8,010 nucleotides of DNA from CAYGUK01 sp964352985 (GTDB lineage: Bacteria > Pseudomonadota > Gammaproteobacteria > JAHCLG01): contig CAYGUK010000148.1 in the NCBI GenBank assembly GCA_964352985.1, forward strand, positions 1 through 8,010, written 5' to 3'. The position numbers and the translations under genes are program-made. A model generated the notes under the pieces. That model saw only the letters and a list, made by a program, of their open reading frames with translations. It did no database searches and was not told where the DNA came from. Shown piece by piece: positions 1 to 5,652 of this stretch (positions are counted from its first letter, which is position 1; each line of letters begins with the position of its first letter).

Positions 1-720
1 AGCGATTTAAGAGATATTAGCGATATAGCAAAAGAAGCAGCTGAAAATACCGTGCGCCGATTAAATGCTAAAAGTATTAAAACCTGTGAAATGCCTGTAA
101 TTTTTGAAGCTAGAGTTGCGCGTGGCATTTTAGGTTACTGTTTATCGGCAATCAGTGGTGGTAATCTTTATCGTAAATCATCTTTTTTACTTGATCATCT
201 CGATAAACAAATCTTCCCTTCATTTGTTAATATTTCTGAAAAACCATTTTTTGAAAAAGGATTAGCAAGCACACCCTTTGATGGTGAAGGGGTCGCAATT
301 AATGATCGGAATATTATTGAAAATGGAATATTAAAATCATATTTGTTAAGCACTTATTCTGCGCGAAAACTGGGAATGAAAACTACCGGTAATTGTGGAG
401 GCGCACATAATTTATTTATTACTCATGGTAATAATACATTAATTAACTTAATTAAAAAAATGCATAAAGGAATTATTGTTACGGATGTCATGGGGCAAGG
501 CGTTAATATTGTAAACGGAACTTATTCGCAAGGTGCAACAGGATTTTGGGTTGAAAATGGTGAAATTCAATATCCAATTAATGAATTCACCATTGCCAGT
601 AATTTAAAAGACATGTATCTCGCAATTAATGATATTGCAAATGATATTTATCCTAACTCAAGTTTTAAAACAGGATCAGTCTTAATAGACAAAATGACGG
701 TGGCAGGTAAAAGCGACTAA
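1..720 (+). CDS. pmbA: PmbA/TldE metalloprotease subunit, C-terminal half (5' partial)
   Basis: PmbA (TldE) pairs with TldD in a heterodimeric cytosolic metalloprotease, known for maturing microcin B17 and degrading the CcdA antitoxin. The frame is open from the first base and GTG at 52 is an internal valine, so the gene enters from the left edge. About 239 residues are visible of a family length near 450. Family hallmarks are present: FDGEGV, the segment YLLSTYSARKLG, TGNCGG, and the C-terminal block VMGQGVNIVNGTYSQGATGF followed by a VENGEI stretch and an E-TIASNL motif. In this family the zinc ligands lie in the TldD partner, so their absence here is expected. The stop is TAA at 718-720. 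The 124-bp gap to the next gene and a candidate promoter there suggest that gene is transcribed separately. Confidence 0.95.
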   Translation, partial: SDLRDISDIAKEAAENTVRRLNAKSIKTCEMPVIFEARVARGILGYCLSAISGGNLYRKSSFLLDHLDKQIFPSFVNISEKPFFEKGLASTPFDGEGVAINDRNIIENGILKSYLLSTYSARKLGMKTTGNCGGAHNLFITHGNNTLINLIKKMHKGIIVTDVMGQGVNIVNGTYSQGATGFWVENGEIQYPINEFTIASNLKDMYLAINDIANDIYPNSSFKTGSVLIDKMTVAGKSD

Positions 721-789
721 TATCAAATTGTATTACTTGTTTAAAATCAGGGTTCAATTTGCTTAAATAAAAAATGCGTAAAATATCCA

Positions 790-819
790 GTATTTCTTTT
801 TATTTAATACATGTATAAT
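790..819 (+). promoter_or_regulatory. Candidate sigma-70 promoter for the 845-1318 gene
   Basis: A perfect TATAAT lies at 814-819 in a very AT-rich gap, 25 bp before the ATG at 845. No good -35 hexamer is found at a 16-18 bp spacing; the bases around 790-796 are only AT-rich. Transcription would start near 826 and give a leader of about 20 nt. Perfect -10 boxes arise by chance in AT-rich DNA, so confidence is modest. Confidence 0.35.
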
Positions 820-844
820 AAAGATAAAAATAAAAAGTATTATT

Positions 845-1318
845 ATGATATTTACCCTTTATTTATTACCCGATTGTTTTACATGGCATCTTGCTTTGGT
901 CGTAAATGAAAAAGATAAAAAGACGTTTGCGATTGACTATACTTTTCATCACCAACAAAGAGAAGATACTATTTATGATGGTTGTTCAGATAGTTCTATT
1001 GATGTGCCTGTAAACGATGATAGAACATATGATGAATTATTAAACTGGTTAGATGAAAATTACGCGCCCAAAGATTTTAGTATTTGCTCAAATAATTGTA
1101 GTTCAATTATTATTGATGTATTAGAAAAATTCACTGATATAAATTTTAGTCATGCCGATTGTTTTACTTGTGTGCCAGTTTTATGTTGTATATGGTTACC
1201 ATGGTTTAGCAAACATAACCCACGATTAGTGTTTAATCATGTTGAAAAATATTTACTGCAGCAGGCTGATGAAGACTCAAGATTAAAATCTGGTCTAGTA
1301 ACGAAAAGATATTCATGA
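845..1318 (+). CDS. Small Cys-rich protein, possible permuted papain-like hydrolase
   Basis: I do not recognise this 157-residue protein with confidence. It begins with a hydrophobic strand, then FTWHLALVV with His15, then acidic and hydrophilic sequence, then the segment FSICSNNCSSIIIDVL with Cys85 at the start of a predicted helix. An early W-H on a strand followed about 70 residues later by N-N-C before a helix is the arrangement of circularly permuted NlpC/P60-like (papain-fold) families such as PPPDE and DUF4105-type proteins. His15 and Cys85 would be the catalytic pair; this is inference. The C-terminal half is rich in cysteine (C106, C109, C114, C115, with H103) and includes a hydrophobic aromatic run CCIWLPWF. 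There is no clear signal peptide and no strong Shine-Dalgarno before the ATG. The gene stands alone between pmbA and a convergent gene and ends at an AT-rich hairpin. It could equally be a lineage-specific secreted protein or a metal-binding protein. Confidence 0.75.
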   Translation: MIFTLYLLPDCFTWHLALVVNEKDKKTFAIDYTFHHQQREDTIYDGCSDSSIDVPVNDDRTYDELLNWLDENYAPKDFSICSNNCSSIIIDVLEKFTDINFSHADCFTCVPVLCCIWLPWFSKHNPRLVFNHVEKYLLQQADEDSRLKSGLVTKRYS

Positions 1319-1322
1319 CTTA

Positions 1323-1361
1323 ATTATTTAATAAAAAATTTGATTAAATAATCATTTTTTT
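1323..1361 (+). terminator. AT-only hairpin with T-tract between convergent genes
   Basis: The arms attatttaat (1323-1332) and attaaataat (1343-1352) form a perfect 10-bp stem with a 10-nt loop, followed by seven T at 1355-1361. It lies just after the TGA at 1316-1318, so it fits an intrinsic terminator for the + strand gene. The stem has no G-C pairs and would be weak. The right arm overlaps the stop codon of the convergent - strand gene. The - strand side has no T-run after the hairpin, so termination in that direction is doubtful. Confidence 0.5.
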
Positions 1362-2342
1362 CATAAAATAACCTAAACAATCTAAATGAATCGTTTTTAT
1401 ATCTTTGGTAAACATCGATGGAACGACATCTTCGGTGCAAATAATTTCATTTTGCTCATAATGAAAAAATAAATCACTGACTGTTTTGCCATTTTCATCA
1501 GTGACGATTAAATATTGGTTTTGATTTTTTCGCCAGCCCAATGTTGTACCACGTGGAATAGAAACAAAATTATAATTTTCTAATTCATTATGAAATGTAA
1601 AATCATATTGTTCATCTGGGGCATCTCCGAAACCAATGGTTACATTTCTGGGAACATTAATTTTAACAATAGTTTGATAAATATTATTGTCGGGCTTATG
1701 TTGAGTAATATCGATATCGGGTAGATTAATGACTTTTTCAAGATAATCTAATACATGTATCACTCCATCATTACTGCTTGATAAACCACATTCTAAAATA
1801 ACAGACGGACAAAGTTTAGCAAGCGCTATCGAAATTACTTCATGAGGTGTGGTGAAATAAACAATTTTACTATTAAATAAAGCGGCGAGATTGATATATT
1901 CTGGTTGCAAATAATTAATACACGCATAATGGGGATTTTTACCAGTGTTATTGTGAATATCAATTGCTGCAAATAAATCGTATTGCTGCAATTCGTTTAA
2001 TAATTGCTGGGCCATGCGATGTTCTGCTGTATCACCATTGCCATCCCAAACACGATTATAGTCTGCTTGTTCTTGTAATCGACGAAGATTTAAACTCGCC
2101 GCTTTTATATTTCCCAGAAATAAAAATAAAGTTCGAGGCAGTTTATTATGTGATTTTAGGTATTGTTGTATTGCCTTAAATCCCGTTGTTTCATTGCCAT
2201 GAAGAAGCGTTGAGATAAAAAGCGGTTTGTTTTCTTCTCCTTTGATTTTTATTAGCGTTGGGCCAGGTAAAATATTTAAAAGCTCAGTTGAATTAATTTC
2301 TAATAACTCTGTAGGAAAATCATTTAATATGGTTAATTTCAC
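1344..2342 (-). CDS. AspA/AstE-like zinc-dependent amidohydrolase (M14 family)
   Basis: Members of the succinylglutamate desuccinylase/aspartoacylase group cleave an N-acyl amino acid or related amide using one zinc ion. Visible motifs, numbered from the TTG at 2348 (334 residues), are LLHGNETTG (zinc ligands H50 and E53), DYNRVW (N98-R99, the substrate carboxylate-binding NR pair), AIDIHNNTG (third ligand H132) and VILECG (candidate general base E186). The C-terminal beta-rich part, about 220-334, matches the usual extra domain. I chose GTG at 2342, giving 332 residues: the - strand has AGG eight bases before that GTG, whereas for TTG at 2348 the AGG is only two bases away. The gene lies 18 bp after the GCS2-like gene and is probably co-transcribed with it. 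The true substrate cannot be named from sequence; AstE is unlikely because no arginine succinyltransferase pathway genes are nearby. Confidence 0.85.
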   Translation of the reverse strand: MKLTILNDFPTELLEINSTELLNILPGPTLIKIKGEENKPLFISTLLHGNETTGFKAIQQYLKSHNKLPRTLFLFLGNIKAASLNLRRLQEQADYNRVWDGNGDTAEHRMAQQLLNELQQYDLFAAIDIHNNTGKNPHYACINYLQPEYINLAALFNSKIVYFTTPHEVISIALAKLCPSVILECGLSSSNDGVIHVLDYLEKVINLPDIDITQHKPDNNIYQTIVKINVPRNVTIGFGDAPDEQYDFTFHNELENYNFVSIPRGTTLGWRKNQNQYLIVTDENGKTVSDLFFHYEQNEIICTEDVVPSMFTKDIKTIHLDCLGYFMKKMII

Positions 2343-2360
2343 TATCAATACCTAAATAAT

Positions 2361-3797
2361 TTAAAGCGTCCATTCGTGAATCGGAATATTGCATTTTTGT
2401 CTTTCAACATAAGCATGTGTCATGGCTTTAAAGTCTTTTCCATGTTTTGCAATATAGGCGCGTTGCCAACTAGAACCAGTTTGTGCTTTTAAAACTCGAT
2501 TTTTAATAACATCATCCAAATAATATTTAATATCAGATTCATCGACACCAAGACGATGAAGTGAAGCTTTTGCTACCGGAAGTAACGCATCCACTATCAG
2601 GCGATTAACACAAATTTTATGGCCATTAACCCATTCTATATTGGCATAAAGGCCATGTTGAGCGGCATTATAAAAATTATTACGAGCACGTTCAAATGTA
2701 AGTTTGGATTCAGGAGGCACATTTCGTAATGCCAAATCATAAACTAAACCAAGATAAAAAGCGACATTAGCAATGCAATCAATCGCAGAGGGACCAGAGC
2801 TTGGAATACGATGTTCGATACGTAAATGAGGTTTTCCGGTTGACGTTAAACCAATAATCGGTCGGTTCCAGCGCCAAATTGTGCCATTATGTAAGCGTAG
2901 ATGACTTAACCAATGTGGACTATCCTCCATGATTAACGGAAGTAATGGAGGATAAGAAATTAAATTTTCTAAAAACGGATCACGTAATGAGTTTTTGGCA
3001 TAGCCGGTACCAAAAGTGACTCGATTCACATGTTTTTCTTGTGTATCACAATAATGTATTGCACTAACAGCTTGTTCAAACATGGGGATGCGTGTTTCAT
3101 TCCATAAATCTTTAGAAAACAAATAAGGTGAATTACCCGTAAGCGCTACCATCGGCGCTGATAAAATATGTGCGGCATTATAAAATCTTGCTGCGCGTTT
3201 TGGGTTAACTTGTAAATGAATTTGTAATGAAGTAGCTGCAGCTTCAAGCATGATATCGTTTCGTATTAATGAAAGATGATCATTACCCATTATATCAATT
3301 CGAATAGGTTTATTTTTGCGTAAATGTTTTAATTGATTATCTATAGCAATAAATCGTTGTAGTGAAGAAATAGTATCCAATGAAATAATTTCGTTTTGAA
3401 TGGTTGGCAAAATACCTATGGCGATAACTTCTTTATCCATTTTTTCCGCATGTTCTTGACACTGAGTCCATTCAGTATTTAATTCATCTAAAAGATGCTG
3501 AAAAACATTTTTACCAATTGGATAGGGATTAGAATTAAATTCTATATTAAACTTTGCAAGTTCAGGGACCATAAATAGGCTATCAACACGTTCGAGTAAT
3601 TCACTATTACACGGAGAGGGGAGATAATTTTTATCAACAATACAGGCTTCTAATTCTAATCCACAGACGCCATCTTCATCTGTGAAATTATCATCATCAA
3701 ACCAATCAAATAATAATTTAGTTTCAAGACGTAAACGGCGCGTAAATTCTATATAATCATCCCGATTAAATTCACTAGTGGAGATTTCTTGTCCCAT
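2361..3797 (-). CDS. GCS2-family glutamate-cysteine ligase-like carboxylate-amine ligase
   Basis: This 478-residue protein belongs to the GCS2 family (plant-type and EgtA-like gamma-glutamylcysteine ligases, and YbdK-type carboxylate-amine ligases). These enzymes use ATP and Mg2+ to join the gamma-carboxyl of glutamate to an amine. Visible family blocks are GLELEACIVD (metal-binding E48 and E50), KFNIEFNSNPYP (84-93), ATSLQIHLQV with Q192 and H194, NGTIWRWNRPIIG (304-316), and the segment HLRIEHRIPSSGPSAID carrying R326, E328 and R330. No transmembrane segment or signal peptide is seen, so it should be cytosolic. The ATG at 3797 has a good Shine-Dalgarno, AAGGA, six bases upstream. A promoter candidate lies just before it, and the AspA-like gene follows 18 bp after the stop. 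Whether cysteine is the true acceptor is unknown; the hydrolase partner suggests a specialised gamma-glutamyl or other amide product rather than plain glutathione synthesis. Confidence 0.85.
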   Translation of the reverse strand: MGQEISTSEFNRDDYIEFTRRLRLETKLLFDWFDDDNFTDEDGVCGLELEACIVDKNYLPSPCNSELLERVDSLFMVPELAKFNIEFNSNPYPIGKNVFQHLLDELNTEWTQCQEHAEKMDKEVIAIGILPTIQNEIISLDTISSLQRFIAIDNQLKHLRKNKPIRIDIMGNDHLSLIRNDIMLEAAATSLQIHLQVNPKRAARFYNAAHILSAPMVALTGNSPYLFSKDLWNETRIPMFEQAVSAIHYCDTQEKHVNRVTFGTGYAKNSLRDPFLENLISYPPLLPLIMEDSPHWLSHLRLHNGTIWRWNRPIIGLTSTGKPHLRIEHRIPSSGPSAIDCIANVAFYLGLVYDLALRNVPPESKLTFERARNNFYNAAQHGLYANIEWVNGHKICVNRLIVDALLPVAKASLHRLGVDESDIKYYLDDVIKNRVLKAQTGSSWQRAYIAKHGKDFKAMTHAYVERQKCNIPIHEWTL

Positions 3798-3815
3798 TGA
3801 ATATCCTTATCTATT

Positions 3816-3843
3816 TTTATAACATAAATTTGCAGATTCCTAA
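3816..3843 (-). promoter_or_regulatory. Candidate extended -10 promoter for the GCS2-like/AspA-like operon
   Basis: On the - strand, TATAAA (3821-3816) is preceded by TGT, forming an extended -10 of the TGn type. A weak -35, TTAGGA (3843-3838), lies 16 bp upstream. The start would be near 3808, giving a leader of about 10 nt that still contains the AAGGA ribosome site. This supports the GCS2-like gene being a transcription unit distinct from the HPr gene, whose stop is 68 bp upstream. Confidence 0.45.
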
Positions 3844-3845
3844 TT

Positions 3846-3868
3846 TAATATTTAGTTTATAAATATTA
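3846..3868 (-). repeat. AT-rich inverted repeat at the HPr stop codon
   Basis: A perfect 8-bp stem (taatattt at 3846-3853 and aaatatta at 3861-3868) with a 7-nt loop overlaps the HPr stop codon. No T-run follows it on the - strand, so it is a poor intrinsic terminator. It may only stabilise the 3' end of the EIIA-HPr transcript, or be a chance product of AT-richness. Confidence 0.3.
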
Positions 3869-4135
3869 TTCTGCTTCATCAAAGCGATTATTAATTAATG
3901 ACTCCAATGATTGCATTGCTTCTTGTTCATCTTCACCATCAATAAGAAGTTCAATTTCATTACCTTGTTTAGCTGCAAGCATCATGACTCCCATTATACT
4001 TTTGCCATTTACTTTATTTCCTTGTTTGACCACTTCAATTTCACTGCCAAAGCGTGAAGCATAAGCGACAAATTTTGCTGCAGCTCGGGCATGTAGTCCT
4101 AGTTTATTTATAATTTCAATTTTTTTCTGGATCAT
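3866..4135 (-). CDS. ptsH: HPr phosphocarrier protein
   Basis: HPr is the small cytosolic phosphocarrier that takes phosphate from enzyme I on a histidine and passes it to EIIA proteins. At 89 residues it has the usual length. The segment NKLGLHARAAAKFV carries the active His15 with Arg17, and VNGKSIMGVMML carries Ser46, the site phosphorylated by HPr kinase. Having both sites fits the hprK gene upstream and shows a Gram-positive-like double control. The ATG is 5 nt after the EIIA stop, so the two genes are surely co-transcribed and probably translationally coupled. No enzyme I gene follows, which is where it often lies in this type of cluster (for example in Neisseria); it must be elsewhere if present. 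A name such as npr would also be defensible given the rpoN linkage. Confidence 0.93.
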   Translation of the reverse strand: MIQKKIEIINKLGLHARAAAKFVAYASRFGSEIEVVKQGNKVNGKSIMGVMMLAAKQGNEIELLIDGEDEQEAMQSLESLINNRFDEAE

Positions 4136-4140
4136 AATGT

Positions 4141-4548
4141 TTAAGCCTGTGTGTTAATTGCTTTCTCGCAGTCGATGACACCTTCGCGTCCACCGGTTAA
4201 GGCTTTATTTGCAAGTTCGTTGAGATTGAGATTTGGGTAATTCATTATTCGGATAAGCATAGGTAAATTCAAACCTGCAATTAATCGGGTTTGAGGATTA
4301 TCATGAAGTGCTTGCGCAATATTACTGGGTGTAGAACCAAACACATCTGTTAAAATTAATACACCATCATTGGTCGCTGTTTTTTGAATAGTTTTTTTTA
4401 GTTGGCGGATCACTTTATCTGGATCAATACCACGTTCAATCCGAATGACTTTACAAGAAAGTGGGAGTTCACCAAAAGTTGATTTAGTTGCTTGTAATAA
4501 TGCATTGCCTACATCATCATGAGTAATTATAAGTATGTTAACACTCAT
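4141..4548 (-). CDS. PTS EIIA component, mannose/fructose-class (regulatory)
   Basis: This 135-residue protein is a free-standing mannose-family EIIA domain, which accepts phosphate from HPr on a histidine. The N-terminus MSVNILIITHDDVG places the active His at position 10, as in the EIIA domain of ManX. The block ILTDVFGSTPSN (about 65-76) and the segment GLNLPMLIRIMNY are strongly conserved family features. No EIIB, EIIC or EIID domain or gene is present, so transport is unlikely. Together with HPr and HprK this is probably a regulatory phosphorelay sensing carbon or energy state. The gene has its own promoter just beyond hprK and a 15-codon ORF ending one base before its ATG. Its own Shine-Dalgarno is weak: a GGAG lies about 12 bases upstream, rather far. 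Confidence 0.92.
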   Translation of the reverse strand: MSVNILIITHDDVGNALLQATKSTFGELPLSCKVIRIERGIDPDKVIRQLKKTIQKTATNDGVLILTDVFGSTPSNIAQALHDNPQTRLIAGLNLPMLIRIMNYPNLNLNELANKALTGGREGVIDCEKAINTQA

Positions 4549-4549
4549 A

Positions 4550-4597
4550 TTAAATCGTTACTCCAGGGAATATCGACTTTAGTAGGTTACTTGCCAT
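4550..4597 (-). CDS. Possible 15-codon leader ORF upstream of the EIIA gene
   Basis: On the - strand an ATG at 4597 opens a frame encoding MASNLLKSIFPGVTI, ending in TAA at 4552-4550, one base before the EIIA ATG. A GGTGA lies a few bases before its start, a rather short spacing. The GGAG closest to the EIIA start sits inside this ORF. Such a layout would let ribosomes terminating here restart on EIIA. It is too short for any coding test and may be chance in AT-rich DNA. Confidence 0.25.
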   Translation of the reverse strand: MASNLLKSIFPGVTI

Positions 4598-4639
4598 AAT
4601 CACCAAAATTTAAGCCTTATTAGATACTATTATGTAATG

Positions 4640-4667
4640 ATTTTATACTTTAGCTCTGGTTTGTCAA
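4640..4667 (-). promoter_or_regulatory. Sigma-70-like promoter for the EIIA-HPr unit
   Basis: A perfect -35 TTGACA (4667-4662 on the - strand) and a -10 TAAAAT (4645-4640, five of six matches) are separated by 16 bp. The -35 sits just downstream of the hprK stop codon. The start would be near 4632, leaving a leader of about 85 nt before the EIIA ATG. This is the best promoter match in the window and suggests EIIA and HPr are expressed independently of rpoN-hpf-hprK. Confidence 0.6.
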
Positions 4668-4673
4668 TGTTGT

Positions 4674-5219
4674 TCAGTTCGAATCAATACGGGTTGCCAA
4701 GTTGTGCCTGTTTATGAATTCTTCACTTGCTGAGTAACCTGTCATTTTTAATACTTGATTTCTAACAGCACATTCTACTAATACTGAAAGATTACGACCG
4801 GGTGCAACTGGGATAGTGACTTCAGGAATATCGATATCAAAAATAGTTTGAATCGTATGAACACCATGAAGTCTATCTAAATTACGTAAACGTTCATCAT
4901 CAAGCGTAACGATATGAATAATTAATTGAAGTCTTTTACGATCTTTGATCGCAGTATCACCGAACATAACACGAATGTTTAGCACACCTAGCCCTCTAAC
5001 TTCGAGAAAATCCTGAAGTAATTCAGGACAAGTGCCAAACAGAGTATTATCTTCCTGCTTCGTTATTGTGACGGCATCATCTGCCACTAAACGATGACCA
5101 CGATTAATTAAACCTAGAGCAAGTTCGCTTTTACCAATGCCGCTATTGCCGGTGAGTAAAACACCAATCCCAAGCACATCCATAAAAACACCATGTTTTG
5201 TTAGTTCCATTGAATTCAC
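4674..5219 (-). CDS. hprK: HPr kinase/phosphorylase, catalytic domain only
   Basis: HprK is a bifunctional P-loop enzyme that phosphorylates Ser46 of HPr with ATP or pyrophosphate and also removes that phosphate. Visible features are the catalytic His9 in KHGVFMDV, Walker A GNSGIGKS (24-31), VADDAV (D47, D48), the family signature LEVRGLGVLNI (72-82) and the C-terminal loop IPVAPGRN (136-143). The end matches the usual family C-terminus. At 181 residues it is far below the usual length of about 310 because the whole N-terminal domain is missing. This is not a start-choice error: an in-frame TAA lies at 5228-5226, three codons before the start. Similar short forms are known in alphaproteobacteria. 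The start shown is GTG at 5219; an ATG at 5210 (three codons later) is an equal candidate, and neither has a strong Shine-Dalgarno. The hpf gene lies upstream across a hairpin; the EIIA gene follows after 125 bp with no rapZ between. Confidence 0.93.
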   Translation of the reverse strand: MNSMELTKHGVFMDVLGIGVLLTGNSGIGKSELALGLINRGHRLVADDAVTITKQEDNTLFGTCPELLQDFLEVRGLGVLNIRVMFGDTAIKDRKRLQLIIHIVTLDDERLRNLDRLHGVHTIQTIFDIDIPEVTIPVAPGRNLSVLVECAVRNQVLKMTGYSASEEFINRHNLATRIDSN

Positions 5220-5230
5220 TTTATGTTAGA

Positions 5231-5263
5231 GGAAAAGCGCCGATCTTTTTTTGAGATCGGCGC
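5231..5263 (-). terminator. GC-rich hairpin with U-tract between hpf and hprK
   Basis: The arms gcgccgatct (5237-5246) and agatcggcgc (5254-5263) form a perfect 10-bp stem with a 7-nt loop, 8 nt beyond the hpf stop. On the - strand it is followed by TTTTCC. This is a plausible intrinsic terminator or attenuator for rpoN-hpf. The short T-run suggests partial read-through into hprK, for which I see no clear promoter of its own. Confidence 0.65.
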
Positions 5264-5271
5264 AGGGATGG

Positions 5272-5589
5272 TTAATCGTCATGTAATTGACTACGATCTT
5301 TATGATGATGAGTATGTTTTTCTTTATGTTTAATAAGCTGACGTTCCAATTTATCAATTAGCACATCAATTGCATTATACATGTCATTAGAATCGGCGCT
5401 GGCATGAATATCACCACCTGATATATGAATATTAGCTTCTGCAACTTGACTCAGTTTTTGCACACCAAAAGTAACATGGATACTCGTTATTCGTTCAGCA
5501 AAATGTGACAACTTATCGAATTTTTCAGTTGTATAACTTTTTAAGGCTGGAGTAACTTCGATATGATGGCCAGTAAAATTTATTTGCAT
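5272..5589 (-). CDS. hpf: Ribosome hibernation-promoting factor, short form
   Basis: HPF binds the decoding centre of the 30S subunit in stationary phase and promotes inactive 100S ribosome dimers. This protein has 105 residues, matching the short form (about 95 in E. coli) and lacking the C-terminal dimerisation domain of long HPF. Typical features are MQINFTGHHIEVTPALKSYTTEKFDKL at the start, the central VAEANIHISGGDIHASADSNDMYNAID block and LIDKLERQLIKHKEK. The tail (about 92-105) is His/Asp-rich. The ATG has a strong Shine-Dalgarno, AAGGAG, with about 6 nt spacing, the best in the window. The gene follows rpoN after 63 bp in the classic rpoN-hpf order, and a 9-bp inverted repeat occupies that gap. 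Confidence 0.95.
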   Translation of the reverse strand: MQINFTGHHIEVTPALKSYTTEKFDKLSHFAERITSIHVTFGVQKLSQVAEANIHISGGDIHASADSNDMYNAIDVLIDKLERQLIKHKEKHTHHHKDRSQLHDD

Positions 5590-5619
5590 GATTGACTCCT
5601 TCTAACTATCTCATTGTTT

Positions 5620-5645
5620 TTGTAACCACAAAATTATGGTTACAA
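5620..5645. repeat. Perfect inverted repeat between rpoN and hpf
   Basis: The arms ttgtaacca (5620-5628) and tggttacaa (5637-5645) are a perfect 9-bp inverted repeat around an 8-nt spacer. On the - strand it is followed by an A-run rather than T, so it is not an intrinsic terminator for rpoN. It could be an mRNA-stabilising or processing hairpin that lets hpf accumulate more than rpoN, or a dimeric repressor or activator site upstream of hpf. Confidence 0.5.
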
Positions 5646-5652
5646 TTATTCT

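Noticed and set aside
724..761. Inverted repeat caaattg/caatttg after pmbA as a terminator
   Set aside because: Seven AT-rich pairs across a 24-nt loop without a T-run; too weak to call.
1964..2179. Open + strand frame inside the AspA-like gene
   Set aside because: It is antisense to a well-supported gene, has no family motif and no ribosome site; a shadow frame.
2343..2348. TTG at 2348 as the start of the AspA-like gene
   Set aside because: The AGG ribosome site is only two bases away, whereas it is eight bases from the GTG at 2342.
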